Positions 1 to 7,585 of a stretch of DNA of 64,000 bases are shown in pieces. The stretch comes from Hyphomicrobiales bacterium (GTDB lineage Bacteria > Pseudomonadota > Alphaproteobacteria > Rhizobiales > Rhizobiaceae). A program made the position numbers and the translations under genes. Numbering within the stretch: position 1 is the first letter of the stretch; the number at the start of each line of letters is the position of its first letter. Below the pieces are notes generated by a model. The model made no database searches. It was not told the DNA's origin and worked only from the letters and a program-made list of their open reading frames with translations. Where the stretch lies: assembly GCA_900465665.1 (NCBI GenBank), contig UBJO01000011.1:1-64000 (forward strand), given 5' to 3'.

Positions 1-91
1 CCTCGACGACCGTCAGACGTTCGTCACGGATCTTCTGGATGAATTCGAGGCGATGCAATTCTTTCTGCGACATGGTGATCAAAAAGGACAT
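1..91 (-). mobile_element. N-terminal end of a probable IS transposase, cut by the window edge
   Basis: On the minus strand an open frame begins at ATG 91 and runs off the left edge. A GGAG Shine-Dalgarno lies 6 bases upstream of this ATG, and a second in-frame ATG is at 73. From 73 the translation begins MSQKELHRLEFIQKIRDERL. This resembles the start of ISNCY-type transposases found in rhizobia, which begin with an M-S-Q-K-E-L stretch followed by a helix-turn-helix. Only about 30 residues are present, so the family is recognised by resemblance and not proven. Confidence 0.5.
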
Positions 92-340
92 GACGACTCC
101 GACCGCTCATGGTCTCGACCAGGCTGAAGATCGTCATCCTTGCTCCCAACGTTGGCTTTGACCAGTGCGTCGAGAGGCGAGACTGTCGCATCTCTAACTG
201 GCCCAACTGTCGCATTACTAAATAGCCCTTACATACAAATATCGCATAAGATAGATTATGGAACAATCAGATGTATGCGGATGCGTGAAACTGGCTCGAA
301 ATGCTCAGCAACCCACCACTTCACTTCATCGCACCTCACC
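92..340. other. Probable IS end and spacer with two copies of ACTGTCGCAT
   Basis: No convincing gene is seen. The 10-mer ACTGTCGCAT occurs twice in direct orientation, at 182-191 and 206-215, just upstream of the partial transposase. Repeats of this kind are common at the ends of insertion sequences. The exact boundary and the other end cannot be set from this window. Confidence 0.4.
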
Positions 341-946
341 TTAATCACCGTCGCCGCGCAATCCCCGAACCATCTGGCGAATGAGTTTGTGGAGCTGCTC
401 GGGATCCACATCCTCCCGGCCGGTCAGCAAGCGGCCCCAGGCGAAGCCGGCCAGGAGTTCGATGGTGAGTTCCGGATCGACGTCGGCGTTGATCTCGCCG
501 CGGCTCGTTGCGCGGCGCACCAGTTCGGCGGTCTGGTCGATGCGCTCGGCCATGTAGGCTCTGAGCGCTGATGAGGTCGTGGCGTCGCTCTGGGCTTCGG
601 CTATGACGAAGCGGAAAATCGAGCCGGCCTCGCTGTCGCGCCAGTAGTCGAAGAGCGCCGTGACGAAGGCGAACAGGTCGCTTTCGATCGATCCTGTATC
701 GGGCACCGGCTCAACGTGCTTCTGATCATGGTAGACATCGAGCAGAAGTGCTGCGCGCGACGACCACCAGCGATAGATCGTCGGCTTGCCGGCGTGCGCC
801 CGCCTAGCGACGGCCTCGATCGAAAAGCCGCTCAATCCTGTCTCGCGCAGAATGTCGGCGGCCGCCTTCAGGATCGCTTCCTGGCTGGCCGGATTGCGCT
901 GCGCGCCGATCGAGGTGCGTCGCTCGGCCATCAGTGTCGATGTCAT
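341..946 (-). CDS. TetR/AcrR family transcriptional regulator
   Basis: A 201-residue protein with an N-terminal TetR helix-turn-helix at about residues 20-65 (pattern ILKAAADILRETGLSGFSIEAVA...GKPTIYRWW) and a helical C-terminal ligand domain that looks like the TetR_C_11 type. The ATG at 946 has GGAGGAG 5 bases upstream. It is divergent from a small membrane protein gene with about 110 bases between them, which suggests that it represses that gene and itself. The ligand is unknown. Confidence 0.9.
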   Translation of the reverse strand: MTSTLMAERRTSIGAQRNPASQEAILKAAADILRETGLSGFSIEAVARRAHAGKPTIYRWWSSRAALLLDVYHDQKHVEPVPDTGSIESDLFAFVTALFDYWRDSEAGSIFRFVIAEAQSDATTSSALRAYMAERIDQTAELVRRATSRGEINADVDPELTIELLAGFAWGRLLTGREDVDPEQLHKLIRQMVRGLRGDGD

Positions 947-993
947 GAAACTCCTCCGTTATCCCTGGTTTTCGTAGCACAACGCAGGCTTGA

Positions 994-1023
994 ATGAAAC
1001 GTATCGGTTCGTTATGGTTTCAT
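994..1023. promoter_or_regulatory. Candidate TetR operator between divergent genes
   Basis: The divergent intergenic region contains the inverted repeat ATGAAAC (994-1000) ... GTTTCAT (1017-1023). Inside it is a second inverted pair, AACG (998-1001) and CGTT (1010-1013). Nested palindromes of this size suit a TetR dimer. The assignment rests on position and symmetry only. Confidence 0.4.
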
Positions 1024-1056
1024 CGAAACGATGCGTTCTTATAAGAGGGGAAAATC

Positions 1057-1353
1057 ATGAGCGCCGACCACAACGATACCGCCGCGTCTTCGGGCGATAC
1101 GGGCAAGCCGCCGCCGCACCGGCTGCCTAGACCGTGCCGGTTTCGCCTATCCTTCCTGCTGATCATCGCGGTCTATCCGCTGATCACCACGCTGCTCTAT
1201 ATTCTGATGCCGCTCACCAGCACCTGGGAGACGTGGCACCGAACGCTGGTCATCACGCCCGTCATGGTGTCGCTGATCGTGTTTCTGGTGACGCCAACCA
1301 TCCAGCGGCACTTCGGCTGGTATGTGCTGCGCATGCCGCGTCCTCAGCGGTAG
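1057..1353 (+). CDS. Small two-helix membrane protein (DUF2798-like)
   Basis: A 98-residue protein with a hydrophilic N-terminus and two hydrophobic segments at roughly residues 31-51 and 64-84. The layout and the ending WYVLRMP resemble DUF2798 proteins, which have no known function. An AGGGGA ribosome binding site precedes ATG 1057. It is divergent from the TetR gene and is its likeliest target. Confidence 0.75.
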   Translation: MSADHNDTAASSGDTGKPPPHRLPRPCRFRLSFLLIIAVYPLITTLLYILMPLTSTWETWHRTLVITPVMVSLIVFLVTPTIQRHFGWYVLRMPRPQR

Positions 1354-1473
1354 AGACGGGCGGACCGCCATTTTCCGAACGATCCATCCACACGGGCATG
1401 CCGGGCGGCGCGACCTGCCCGGCCTTTGCGTCGTGACGCGCCATCTTCCGTCCCGGTCGTGCATATCTCTCGC

Positions 1474-1510
1474 AAAAAGGCATCGGCACGAACGCAAATT
1501 GATGCTTTTC
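1474..1510. promoter_or_regulatory. Candidate LysR operator, copy 1, upstream of the creatininase-family gene
   Basis: The element is AAAAAGGCATCG, 13 bases, then TTGATGCTTTTC. The arms are inverted near-matches (AAAAGGCATC against AAAAGCATC). An element with the same two 12-base arms and the same 13-base spacer lies at 3399-3435 between the LysR gene and the ABC operon. That shared arrangement is the evidence for a common regulator. Confidence 0.7.
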
Positions 1511-1563
1511 GCATGCCGGCTTAAGGCCTAGTCAATGTCCACCAGATCGAAGAGGACACGGCG

Positions 1564-2361
1564 ATGGCAACCCCATTTTACTGGAACGAGCTCAACACCT
1601 ACGATTTCGCCGGGCTGTCCGCCGACACCACGATCGCCATCCTGCCGATCGCTTCGACGGAGCAACATGGGCCGCATCTGCCTGTTGCGACCGATGTGGC
1701 CATCGCCAACGGCATGCTGCAGGAACTGCGCCGCCAGCGGCCTAGCGATCTCGATATACTGGTGCTGCCCACCCAGGAGATCGGCAAGGCCAACGAGCAT
1801 GTCTATGGCCCGGGCACGCTGTCTCTCAGTGCCGAACTGCTCATTCCCGTCTGGACCGCGATCGGCGCGAAGGTGGCGGAAGCCGGCTTGCGCAAGATGG
1901 TGATCGTCAATTCGCATGGTGGCAATGTCGATATCATGAGCATCGTCGCGCGCGAGCTCCGGGTGCGTTACCAGATGGCTGTGGTCTCCACGCAGTGGGG
2001 CCGGTTCGGCCATCCTGATGGAATGATCAGCGAGCATGAGACGCGCTACGGCATTCACGGCGGTGAGGTCGAGACGTCGCTGATGCTGCATTTCCGGCCG
2101 GATCTGGTGCGGATGGACAAGGCCGAGAACTTCGGGTCGAGGGCCGAATGGATGCGCGAACAGTCAAAGTTCATCCAGCCGCTGCCGCCGCATTCGCTTG
2201 CCTGGATCGCCCATGATCTCAATCCGAACGGCGTGGTCGGCGATGCCTCGCGCGGCACCGCCGAAAAGGGCGAGGCGATCTGCCGGCATCAGGTCAAGGG
2301 CTTCGTCGAGATGCTTGAAGACCTCAAGCGTTACCCGCTCTCCAATCTCTACAGCAAATAG
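1564..2361 (+). CDS. Creatininase-family metal-dependent amidohydrolase
   Basis: A 265-residue protein of the creatininase/creatinine amidohydrolase fold. Metal-binding positions are visible: Glu33 and His35 in TEQHGPH, Asp44, His118 in NSHGGN, and Glu168 in HGGE. The family hydrolyses cyclic or linear amides (creatinine, FAPy-type formamides, mycofactocin precursor), so the substrate cannot be read from sequence alone. GAGGACACG lies upstream of ATG 1564. It shares a palindromic upstream element with the ABC transporter operon at 3516, which suggests that it acts on the imported compound or on an intermediate of its breakdown. Confidence 0.85.
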   Translation: MATPFYWNELNTYDFAGLSADTTIAILPIASTEQHGPHLPVATDVAIANGMLQELRRQRPSDLDILVLPTQEIGKANEHVYGPGTLSLSAELLIPVWTAIGAKVAEAGLRKMVIVNSHGGNVDIMSIVARELRVRYQMAVVSTQWGRFGHPDGMISEHETRYGIHGGEVETSLMLHFRPDLVRMDKAENFGSRAEWMREQSKFIQPLPPHSLAWIAHDLNPNGVVGDASRGTAEKGEAICRHQVKGFVEMLEDLKRYPLSNLYSK

Positions 2362-2381
2362 GCCACCAGGCGGACATGTCG

Positions 2382-3332
2382 TCACGCGCAGACTGATCTG
2401 TCGGGCGCGATGTGGCCCTTGTCCTGCAGCTCGTGAACGAGGCCCGCAAGCTCGGCCAGCAGGTATTCGACGAACAGGCTGGTGGCGGCGTCCAGCGGTG
2501 CGCGAGCGCGGGCGAAAAGCTTCATCGGCTGATGGCGGGCATGCGGCTCGGCGATCGGGCGGAACACGAGTTCGCCGGCGCGGCACTCGGTCACCACGTC
2601 GAGCGGGTTCAACATGGTCAGCCCTGCCCCGCATTTCACCAATTTCTTCAGCATTTCCGACGCGTTGCTCTCCAGCACCGGTTCGACGGACACATCAAGC
2701 CGCGCCAGCGCCAGATTGATGACGTCGCGCAGGCTGGTGCCTTGTTGCGCCAGAAGCAGGCGCTCCTGGACGACATCGCCGAGATTGATCGGTCCGTCGC
2801 CGATCAGCCAGTGGCCTGGCGGCAGTACGATACCGATCGGGATGTCGAAGCTTCCGAGCGAGCGAATGCCTGGCGTGGCCGGAATGTTGAAGCCGAGGCC
2901 GATGTCGACCTCGCCCGAGAGAACCGGATTGACCGTGGTCGTGCCGGCGTCGTTCCTGATCTGGAAATAGACGCGCGGATGTTCGGTCTGGAAGCGCGCG
3001 ATGATTTCCGCAAGCGGCCCCGATGCAAGCCCCACCGTCGTCACCAGTCGCACCTTGCCGGCCTGTTGCATCTTCAGGCTGCGGATGCGACCTTCCAGGC
3101 GATCGTAATTCTTCAGGACCTCGCGGATATGCTCGATGCACAGCTCGCCTGCGGCCGTCAGTCTCAGCCCGCGCGGCAGTCGCTCGAAGAGCGGCGCTCC
3201 GATTTCCTCCTCGAGCGCCAGGATCTGCCGGTTGATGGCTGAGGATGCGACATTGAGGCGCGCGGCGGCCTTGCGGATCGAGCCGGAGCGGGCAATCTCG
3301 TCGATGTATTGGAGCTTTCTGGAGTGCAGCAT
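2382..3332 (-). CDS. LysR family transcriptional regulator
   Basis: A 316-residue protein with the N-terminal LysR winged helix (residues about 5-64, IDEIARSGSIRKAAARLNVA, then LEEEIGAPLFERLPRG) and a substrate-binding co-inducer domain from about residue 90. GAGGG lies 4 bases upstream of ATG 3332. It is convergent with the creatininase-family gene and divergent from the ABC transporter operon. A 37-bp palindrome present before both targets is its likely binding site. The inducer is probably a nitrogen compound handled by the operon, which is inferred. Confidence 0.92.
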   Translation of the reverse strand: MLHSRKLQYIDEIARSGSIRKAAARLNVASSAINRQILALEEEIGAPLFERLPRGLRLTAAGELCIEHIREVLKNYDRLEGRIRSLKMQQAGKVRLVTTVGLASGPLAEIIARFQTEHPRVYFQIRNDAGTTTVNPVLSGEVDIGLGFNIPATPGIRSLGSFDIPIGIVLPPGHWLIGDGPINLGDVVQERLLLAQQGTSLRDVINLALARLDVSVEPVLESNASEMLKKLVKCGAGLTMLNPLDVVTECRAGELVFRPIAEPHARHQPMKLFARARAPLDAATSLFVEYLLAELAGLVHELQDKGHIAPDRSVCA

Positions 3333-3398
3333 TCGACCCTCGGTGCATCTATTTTAAGCGTCGCGCACAAATTAGAAACAGACGCTTCATGAGATGCC

Positions 3399-3435
3399 AA
3401 AAAGGCATCGTTGCGCACGAATTTTGATGCTTTTC
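3399..3435. promoter_or_regulatory. Candidate LysR operator, copy 2, in the lysR/ABC divergent region
   Basis: AAAAAGGCATCG, a 13-base spacer, then TTGATGCTTTTC, the same arms and spacing as at 1474-1510. It lies 67 bases upstream of the LysR start and about 80 bases upstream of the binding-protein gene, the usual place for a LysR activation site. The spacers differ between the copies apart from a GCACGAA string offset by three bases. Confidence 0.72.
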
Positions 3436-3468
3436 AAACAGCAAAGCAATCGCTCAAATGAAAGAAAT

Positions 3469-3490
3469 GGAGCGCTGTCGAAGACGCTCC
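3469..3490 (+). promoter_or_regulatory. Leader hairpin ahead of the ABC binding-protein gene
   Basis: GGAGCG (3469-3474) and CGCTCC (3485-3490) form a six-base inverted repeat with a ten-base loop just before the ribosome binding site. It may be a leader RNA hairpin; no function can be assigned. Confidence 0.3.
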
Positions 3491-3515
3491 TTGGCCTGAA
3501 AGGGGAATGGCTGAC

Positions 3516-4532
3516 ATGTCCAATGCATTGAAGACTATGGCTTTTACGGCGCTGCTCGGTCTCGGAACGGCGCTATGCGCGGCTGCTCCCTCCTACGCGC
3601 TCGACAAGGTGAGCTACGGCACCAACTGGCTGGCGCAGGCAGAGCATGGCGGCTTCTACCAGGCGGTTGCCGACGGCACTTACGCCAAGCATGGTCTCGA
3701 TGTAACGATCGTTCAGGGTGGGCCGAATGCGGCCAACACGGCGCTGCTAATCTCCGGCAAGATCGACTTCTACATGGGTAGCTCGCAGGGTGAACTGACG
3801 GCCGTCGAGCAGGGTATTCCGTTGGTCGATGTCGCGGCGATCTTCCAGAAGGACCCGCAGGTGCTGATCGCGCATCCAGACGCCGGCGTCGAGAAGTTCG
3901 AGGATCTGGCGAAACTCAACACGCTGTTTCTCGGCAAGGATGGCTATCTCACCTTCTTCGAGTGGATGAAGGCCAACTATTCCGGCTTCAAGGACGAGCA
4001 GTACAAGCCTTATAACTTCAACCCCGGCCCCTTCATCGCCGACAAGTCCTCGGCGCAGCAGGGCTACCTGACGTCCGAGCCCTACGAGATCCAGAAGCAG
4101 ACCGGCTGGGAGCCAAAGGTCTTCCTGCTCGCCGACAACGGCTACAGCCCCTACTCCACGGCGATCACCACGACGCAGGCGATGATCGACGGCAAGTCCG
4201 ACGTGGTGCAGCGCTTCGTCGACGCCTCGATCGAGGGCTGGTACAATTATCTCTATGGCGACAACGCCAAGGCCAACGAACTGATCAAGAAAGACAATCC
4301 CGAGATGACCGATGGTCAGATCGCCTATTCCATCGCCAAGATGAAGGAATACGGGATCGTCGAATCCGGCGAAGCCTTGGACAAGGGCATCGGCTGCATG
4401 ACCGACGCGCACTACAAGAAGTTCTTCGACGAGATGGTCGGCATCAAGGTGCTGAAGGCAGACACGGATTACACCAAGGCGTTCACCACCAAATACGTCT
4501 GCAAGGGCGTGGGCATGGCGCTGAAGAAGTAA
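3516..4532 (+). CDS. ABC transporter substrate-binding protein, NMT1/THI5-like
   Basis: A 338-residue secreted protein. The signal peptide runs from MSNALKTMAF to about APSYA-LDK. The mature part starts KVSYGTNWLAQAEHGGFYQAVADGTY, the pattern of NMT1/SsuA/ThiY proteins that bind pyrimidines, sulfonates and similar small molecules. AGGGGA at 3501-3506 abuts an in-frame ATG at 3507, which is too close, and is 9 bases from ATG 3516, so 3516 is preferred. It is the first gene of an importer operon with the ATPase at 4599 and the permease at 5429. The substrate is not identifiable; a nitrogen heterocycle fits the neighbours. Confidence 0.88.
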   Translation: MSNALKTMAFTALLGLGTALCAAAPSYALDKVSYGTNWLAQAEHGGFYQAVADGTYAKHGLDVTIVQGGPNAANTALLISGKIDFYMGSSQGELTAVEQGIPLVDVAAIFQKDPQVLIAHPDAGVEKFEDLAKLNTLFLGKDGYLTFFEWMKANYSGFKDEQYKPYNFNPGPFIADKSSAQQGYLTSEPYEIQKQTGWEPKVFLLADNGYSPYSTAITTTQAMIDGKSDVVQRFVDASIEGWYNYLYGDNAKANELIKKDNPEMTDGQIAYSIAKMKEYGIVESGEALDKGIGCMTDAHYKKFFDEMVGIKVLKADTDYTKAFTTKYVCKGVGMALKK

Positions 4533-4541
4533 GTCGGGCTT

Positions 4542-4566
4542 CCTCCTCTCCCGTGTGGAGAGGAGG
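4542..4566 (+). promoter_or_regulatory. Intercistronic hairpin between binding protein and ATPase genes
   Basis: CCTCCTCTCC (4542-4551) pairs perfectly with GGAGAGGAGG (4557-4566) across a five-base loop. It has no T tract after it, so it is more likely a 3'-end stabiliser that lets the binding protein be made in excess of the membrane parts than a full terminator. Confidence 0.6.
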
Positions 4567-4598
4567 TCCATCGCATACCCAGGAAACGAACGGACCTC

Positions 4599-5429
4599 AT
4601 GACTTCATCGCAGCCCACCCCGTCAGCGATACCAGCCGAAGCGCGCAGGCGGCCGCTCGTTGCGATGAAGCAGGTCTCCAAGGTCTTTTCCAGCGGCACG
4701 GTCGCGCTTTCCGGCATGACGCTGACGGTCGAGAGCGGCGAGTTCATCAGCCTGCTTGGACCATCCGGTTGCGGGAAATCGACGGCGCTGCGGATCATGG
4801 CCGGGCTCGGCGACGTGTCATCGGGGACGATCGACTGGCCGAGCTCGCGCATCAACTCGCGCGGCCTGCCGGAGGGCGATATCAGCTTCGTGTTCCAGGA
4901 GCCGACGCTGATGCCCTGGAAGAACGTGTTCGACAATGTGCACCTGCCGTTGAAGCTGCGCGGTGTATCGAAAGCTGCGGCGCGCGCGGAAATCATGGCG
5001 GTGCTTGCGACGGTCGGGCTGCAGGATTTCGCCGAAGCCTATCCGCGTGAACTCTCGGGCGGCATGAAGATGCGCGTGTCGATCGCACGCGCGTTGGTGA
5101 CCAAGCCGAAGCTGCTCCTGATGGATGAGCCATTCGCGGCGCTCGACGAAATCACCCGGCAGAAACTCAACGACGACGTGCTGCGGCTCTGGAAGGAGAC
5201 CGGCATCACGGTGATCTTCGTCACGCATTCGGTGTTCGAATCCGCCTACCTCTCGAACCGCATCGTCGTCATGAAGGCGCGGCCGGGACGGGTGCATGCC
5301 GATCTGCCGCTCGTCACCAGTCTTGAGCGCGACGCGCACTACCGCACCTCCGAGGAATACCGCCAGGCTTGCGAGACGGTCTCGCACTCGCTGATCGGCG
5401 CGATCAACGCCGCGAAGGAGGGCCACTGA
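4599..5429 (+). CDS. ABC transporter ATP-binding protein (nitrate/sulfonate/pyrimidine type)
   Basis: A 276-residue ATPase with Walker A GPSGCGKST, the Q-loop segment FVFQEPTLMPW, signature LSGGMKMR and Walker B LLLMDEPFAALDE. The sequence is of the SsuB/TauB/ThiZ class, which pairs with NMT1-type binding proteins. Its TGA overlaps the ATG of the permease, so the two are translationally coupled. It powers the importer whose binding protein is encoded just upstream. Confidence 0.93.
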   Translation: MTSSQPTPSAIPAEARRRPLVAMKQVSKVFSSGTVALSGMTLTVESGEFISLLGPSGCGKSTALRIMAGLGDVSSGTIDWPSSRINSRGLPEGDISFVFQEPTLMPWKNVFDNVHLPLKLRGVSKAAARAEIMAVLATVGLQDFAEAYPRELSGGMKMRVSIARALVTKPKLLLMDEPFAALDEITRQKLNDDVLRLWKETGITVIFVTHSVFESAYLSNRIVVMKARPGRVHADLPLVTSLERDAHYRTSEEYRQACETVSHSLIGAINAAKEGH

Positions 5430-6271
5430 TGGCCGATATCGCCGAGACACCCGCCATCGAGGTTGCCAAACCGATCAACGCGCGCCGCCGCGATCTGGCG
5501 CTGCGGATCCTGGTTCCGGTGCTGACCGTTGCGGCGCTGGTCGTGATATGGTGGCTCTATGTCAAGCTGTCGGGCGTGCCACCCTATATCCTGCCGGGGC
5601 CGGCGGCCGTGGCCAGCGCCTTTGTCAGCGATTGGGGGACGCTCGCCCCTGCCCTTTGGGTCACCACCAAGATCACCTTTCTGTCGCTGATCCTTGCGCT
5701 GATCGGCGGCGTGGGCTTTGCCGTCTTTCTCGTGCAGTCGCGCTGGATCGAAATCGCCTTCTATCCACTGGCGGTCATCCTGCAGGTGACGCCTGTGGTG
5801 GCGATCTCGCCGCTGATCCTCATCTATGCGCCGTCGACGCAGGTGGCGCTGCTGATCTGCGCCTTTCTCGTTGCCTTCTTTCCGATCCTGTCGAACATGG
5901 TGCAGGGCCTGAAGAGCGTGGATCACAACCTGATCAACCTCTTCGAGCTCTACGGCGCCTCGCGCTGGCAGACGCTGCTCTATCTGAAGCTGCCGGCCGC
6001 CCAGCCCTATTTCATGACGGGGCTCAGGATCGGCGGCGGGCTGGCGCTGATCGCCGCCGTCGTCGCGGAGTTCGCTGCGGGCTCGGCAGGCGCCGGATCG
6101 GGTCTGGCCTTCCGTCTCCTCGAGGCACAGTACCGCATGAACATCCCTCGCCTCTTCGCCGCCCTGCTGATGCTGTCGCTGCTCGGCGTGGCGATCTTCG
6201 CGATCACCTCATTCATCTCCTGGCTCAGCCTGCACCGCTGGCATGAGAGCAGCCTGAAGCGGGAAAACTGA
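5429..6271 (+). CDS. ABC transporter permease (SsuC/ThiX type)
   Basis: A 280-residue inner-membrane protein with about six hydrophobic segments and the BPD_transp_1 coupling motif (ELYGASRWQTLLYLKLPAA, about residues 170-190). The ATG at 5429 overlaps the ATPase stop (TGATG), and its own TGA overlaps the ATG of the deaminase-type gene at 6271. This unbroken coupling places transport and amidohydrolase in one transcript. Confidence 0.92.
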   Translation: MADIAETPAIEVAKPINARRRDLALRILVPVLTVAALVVIWWLYVKLSGVPPYILPGPAAVASAFVSDWGTLAPALWVTTKITFLSLILALIGGVGFAVFLVQSRWIEIAFYPLAVILQVTPVVAISPLILIYAPSTQVALLICAFLVAFFPILSNMVQGLKSVDHNLINLFELYGASRWQTLLYLKLPAAQPYFMTGLRIGGGLALIAAVVAEFAAGSAGAGSGLAFRLLEAQYRMNIPRLFAALLMLSLLGVAIFAITSFISWLSLHRWHESSLKREN

Positions 6272-7584
6272 TGACCTATTCCTTCATGTCGCCGCCCAAT
6301 TCCGCGCGCTTCGTGCTCAGCCATGCCACGTTGCCCGATATCGCCGTCGAGGGTTACGAGGCTGTCGCTGCCGAGGGGCTGGTGAAGGCCGATCTCGTGA
6401 TCGAGGACGGGTTGATCGCGGCGATCCTGCCGCCCGGTTCGGCGCCGCAGGAGTTGGCGAAATCGGACATGCGCGATGGCATGGTCTGGCCGTGTTTCGC
6501 CGATGTGCACACGCATCTCGACAAGGGCCATATCTGGGCGCGCAACAGCAACCCGGACGGCACTTTCATGGGCGCGCTGACCTCCGTCGGTGTCGACCGT
6601 GCAGCCCATTGGAACGCGGCCGATGTGCGCAAGCGCATGGAGTTTTCGCTGCGCTCGGCCTACGCGCACGGCACCAGCCTGATCCGCACGCATCTGGACT
6701 CGCCCTCGCCGCAGCATCGCATTTCATTCGAGGTGTTTGCCGAGGTGCGCGATGCCTGGAAGGACAAAATTGCGCTGCAGGCGGCGGCCCTGTTTCCGAT
6801 GGACGACATGGTCAACGAGGCCTACTTCGCCGAGCTCGTCCAAATCGTTCGCGACACCGGCTGCCTGCTTGGCGGCGTAACCAAGATGAGCGCGGATCTC
6901 ACCTGGCAGCTCGATACGCTGCTGAAGGCCGCAGCCGACAATGGGCTCGACGTCGATCTGCATGTCGATGAAACCGATGATCCCGGCGCCGAGACGCTGA
7001 AGGCGATCGCCGAGGCGGTGCTGCGCAACGGCTTCACCGGCAAGGTGACGGCCGGCCATTGCTGCTCGCTGGCGAGACAGGACGACGAGCTGGCCAAGCG
7101 CACCATCGAGCTGGTGCAAAAGGCAGGAATTTCAATCATTTCTCTGCCTATGTGCAACATGTACCTTCAGGACCGTTATCCCGATCGAACGCCGCGCTGG
7201 CGCGGAGTGACGCTGTTCAAGGAGCTCGATGCCGCAGGCGTGCTGACAGCCGTTGCCTCCGACAATACGCGCGACCCCTTCTATGCCTATGGCGATCTCG
7301 ATCCAGTCGAAGTGTTCCGTGAGGCGGTGCGCATCCTGCAGCTCGACCACCCGCTCGACAGCGCCGCGCGCGTCGTGACCACCTCGTCCGCCGATATCGC
7401 CGGACGCCCGGATATGGGCCGCATCGCCGTCGGCCTGCCTGCCGATCTCGTGCTTTTCAGCGCCCGCCGCTGGAGCGAATTTCTATCCCGTCCGCAGGCC
7501 GACCGCGTGGTGCTACGCCGCGGCAAGGTCATCGACCGCAGCCTGCCGGATTACCGTGAACTCGATAGCGTCGTTGGAGCCTGA
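6271..7584 (+). CDS. Cytosine-deaminase-type amidohydrolase
   Basis: A 437-residue amidohydrolase-superfamily protein. Metal ligands are visible: the DVHTHLDKGH motif near residues 74-83, His in DLHVDET, His in AGHCCSLA, and Asp in ASDNTRDPF. This pattern is shared by CodA (cytosine deaminase) and AtzC (N-isopropylammelide amidohydrolase), enzymes that remove amino groups from pyrimidine or s-triazine rings. The substrate of this member is open: cytosine, isocytosine, ammelide-like or hydantoin-like rings are all possible. It is coupled to the permease by TGATG, so it probably acts on the imported compound. Confidence 0.85.
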   Translation: MTYSFMSPPNSARFVLSHATLPDIAVEGYEAVAAEGLVKADLVIEDGLIAAILPPGSAPQELAKSDMRDGMVWPCFADVHTHLDKGHIWARNSNPDGTFMGALTSVGVDRAAHWNAADVRKRMEFSLRSAYAHGTSLIRTHLDSPSPQHRISFEVFAEVRDAWKDKIALQAAALFPMDDMVNEAYFAELVQIVRDTGCLLGGVTKMSADLTWQLDTLLKAAADNGLDVDLHVDETDDPGAETLKAIAEAVLRNGFTGKVTAGHCCSLARQDDELAKRTIELVQKAGISIISLPMCNMYLQDRYPDRTPRWRGVTLFKELDAAGVLTAVASDNTRDPFYAYGDLDPVEVFREAVRILQLDHPLDSAARVVTTSSADIAGRPDMGRIAVGLPADLVLFSARRWSEFLSRPQADRVVLRRGKVIDRSLPDYRELDSVVGA

Positions 7585-7585
7585 C

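Noticed and set aside
24..266. Open frame of 80 codons on the minus strand
   Set aside because: It is out of frame with the transposase start at 91, has no ribosome binding site, and covers the probable IS end.
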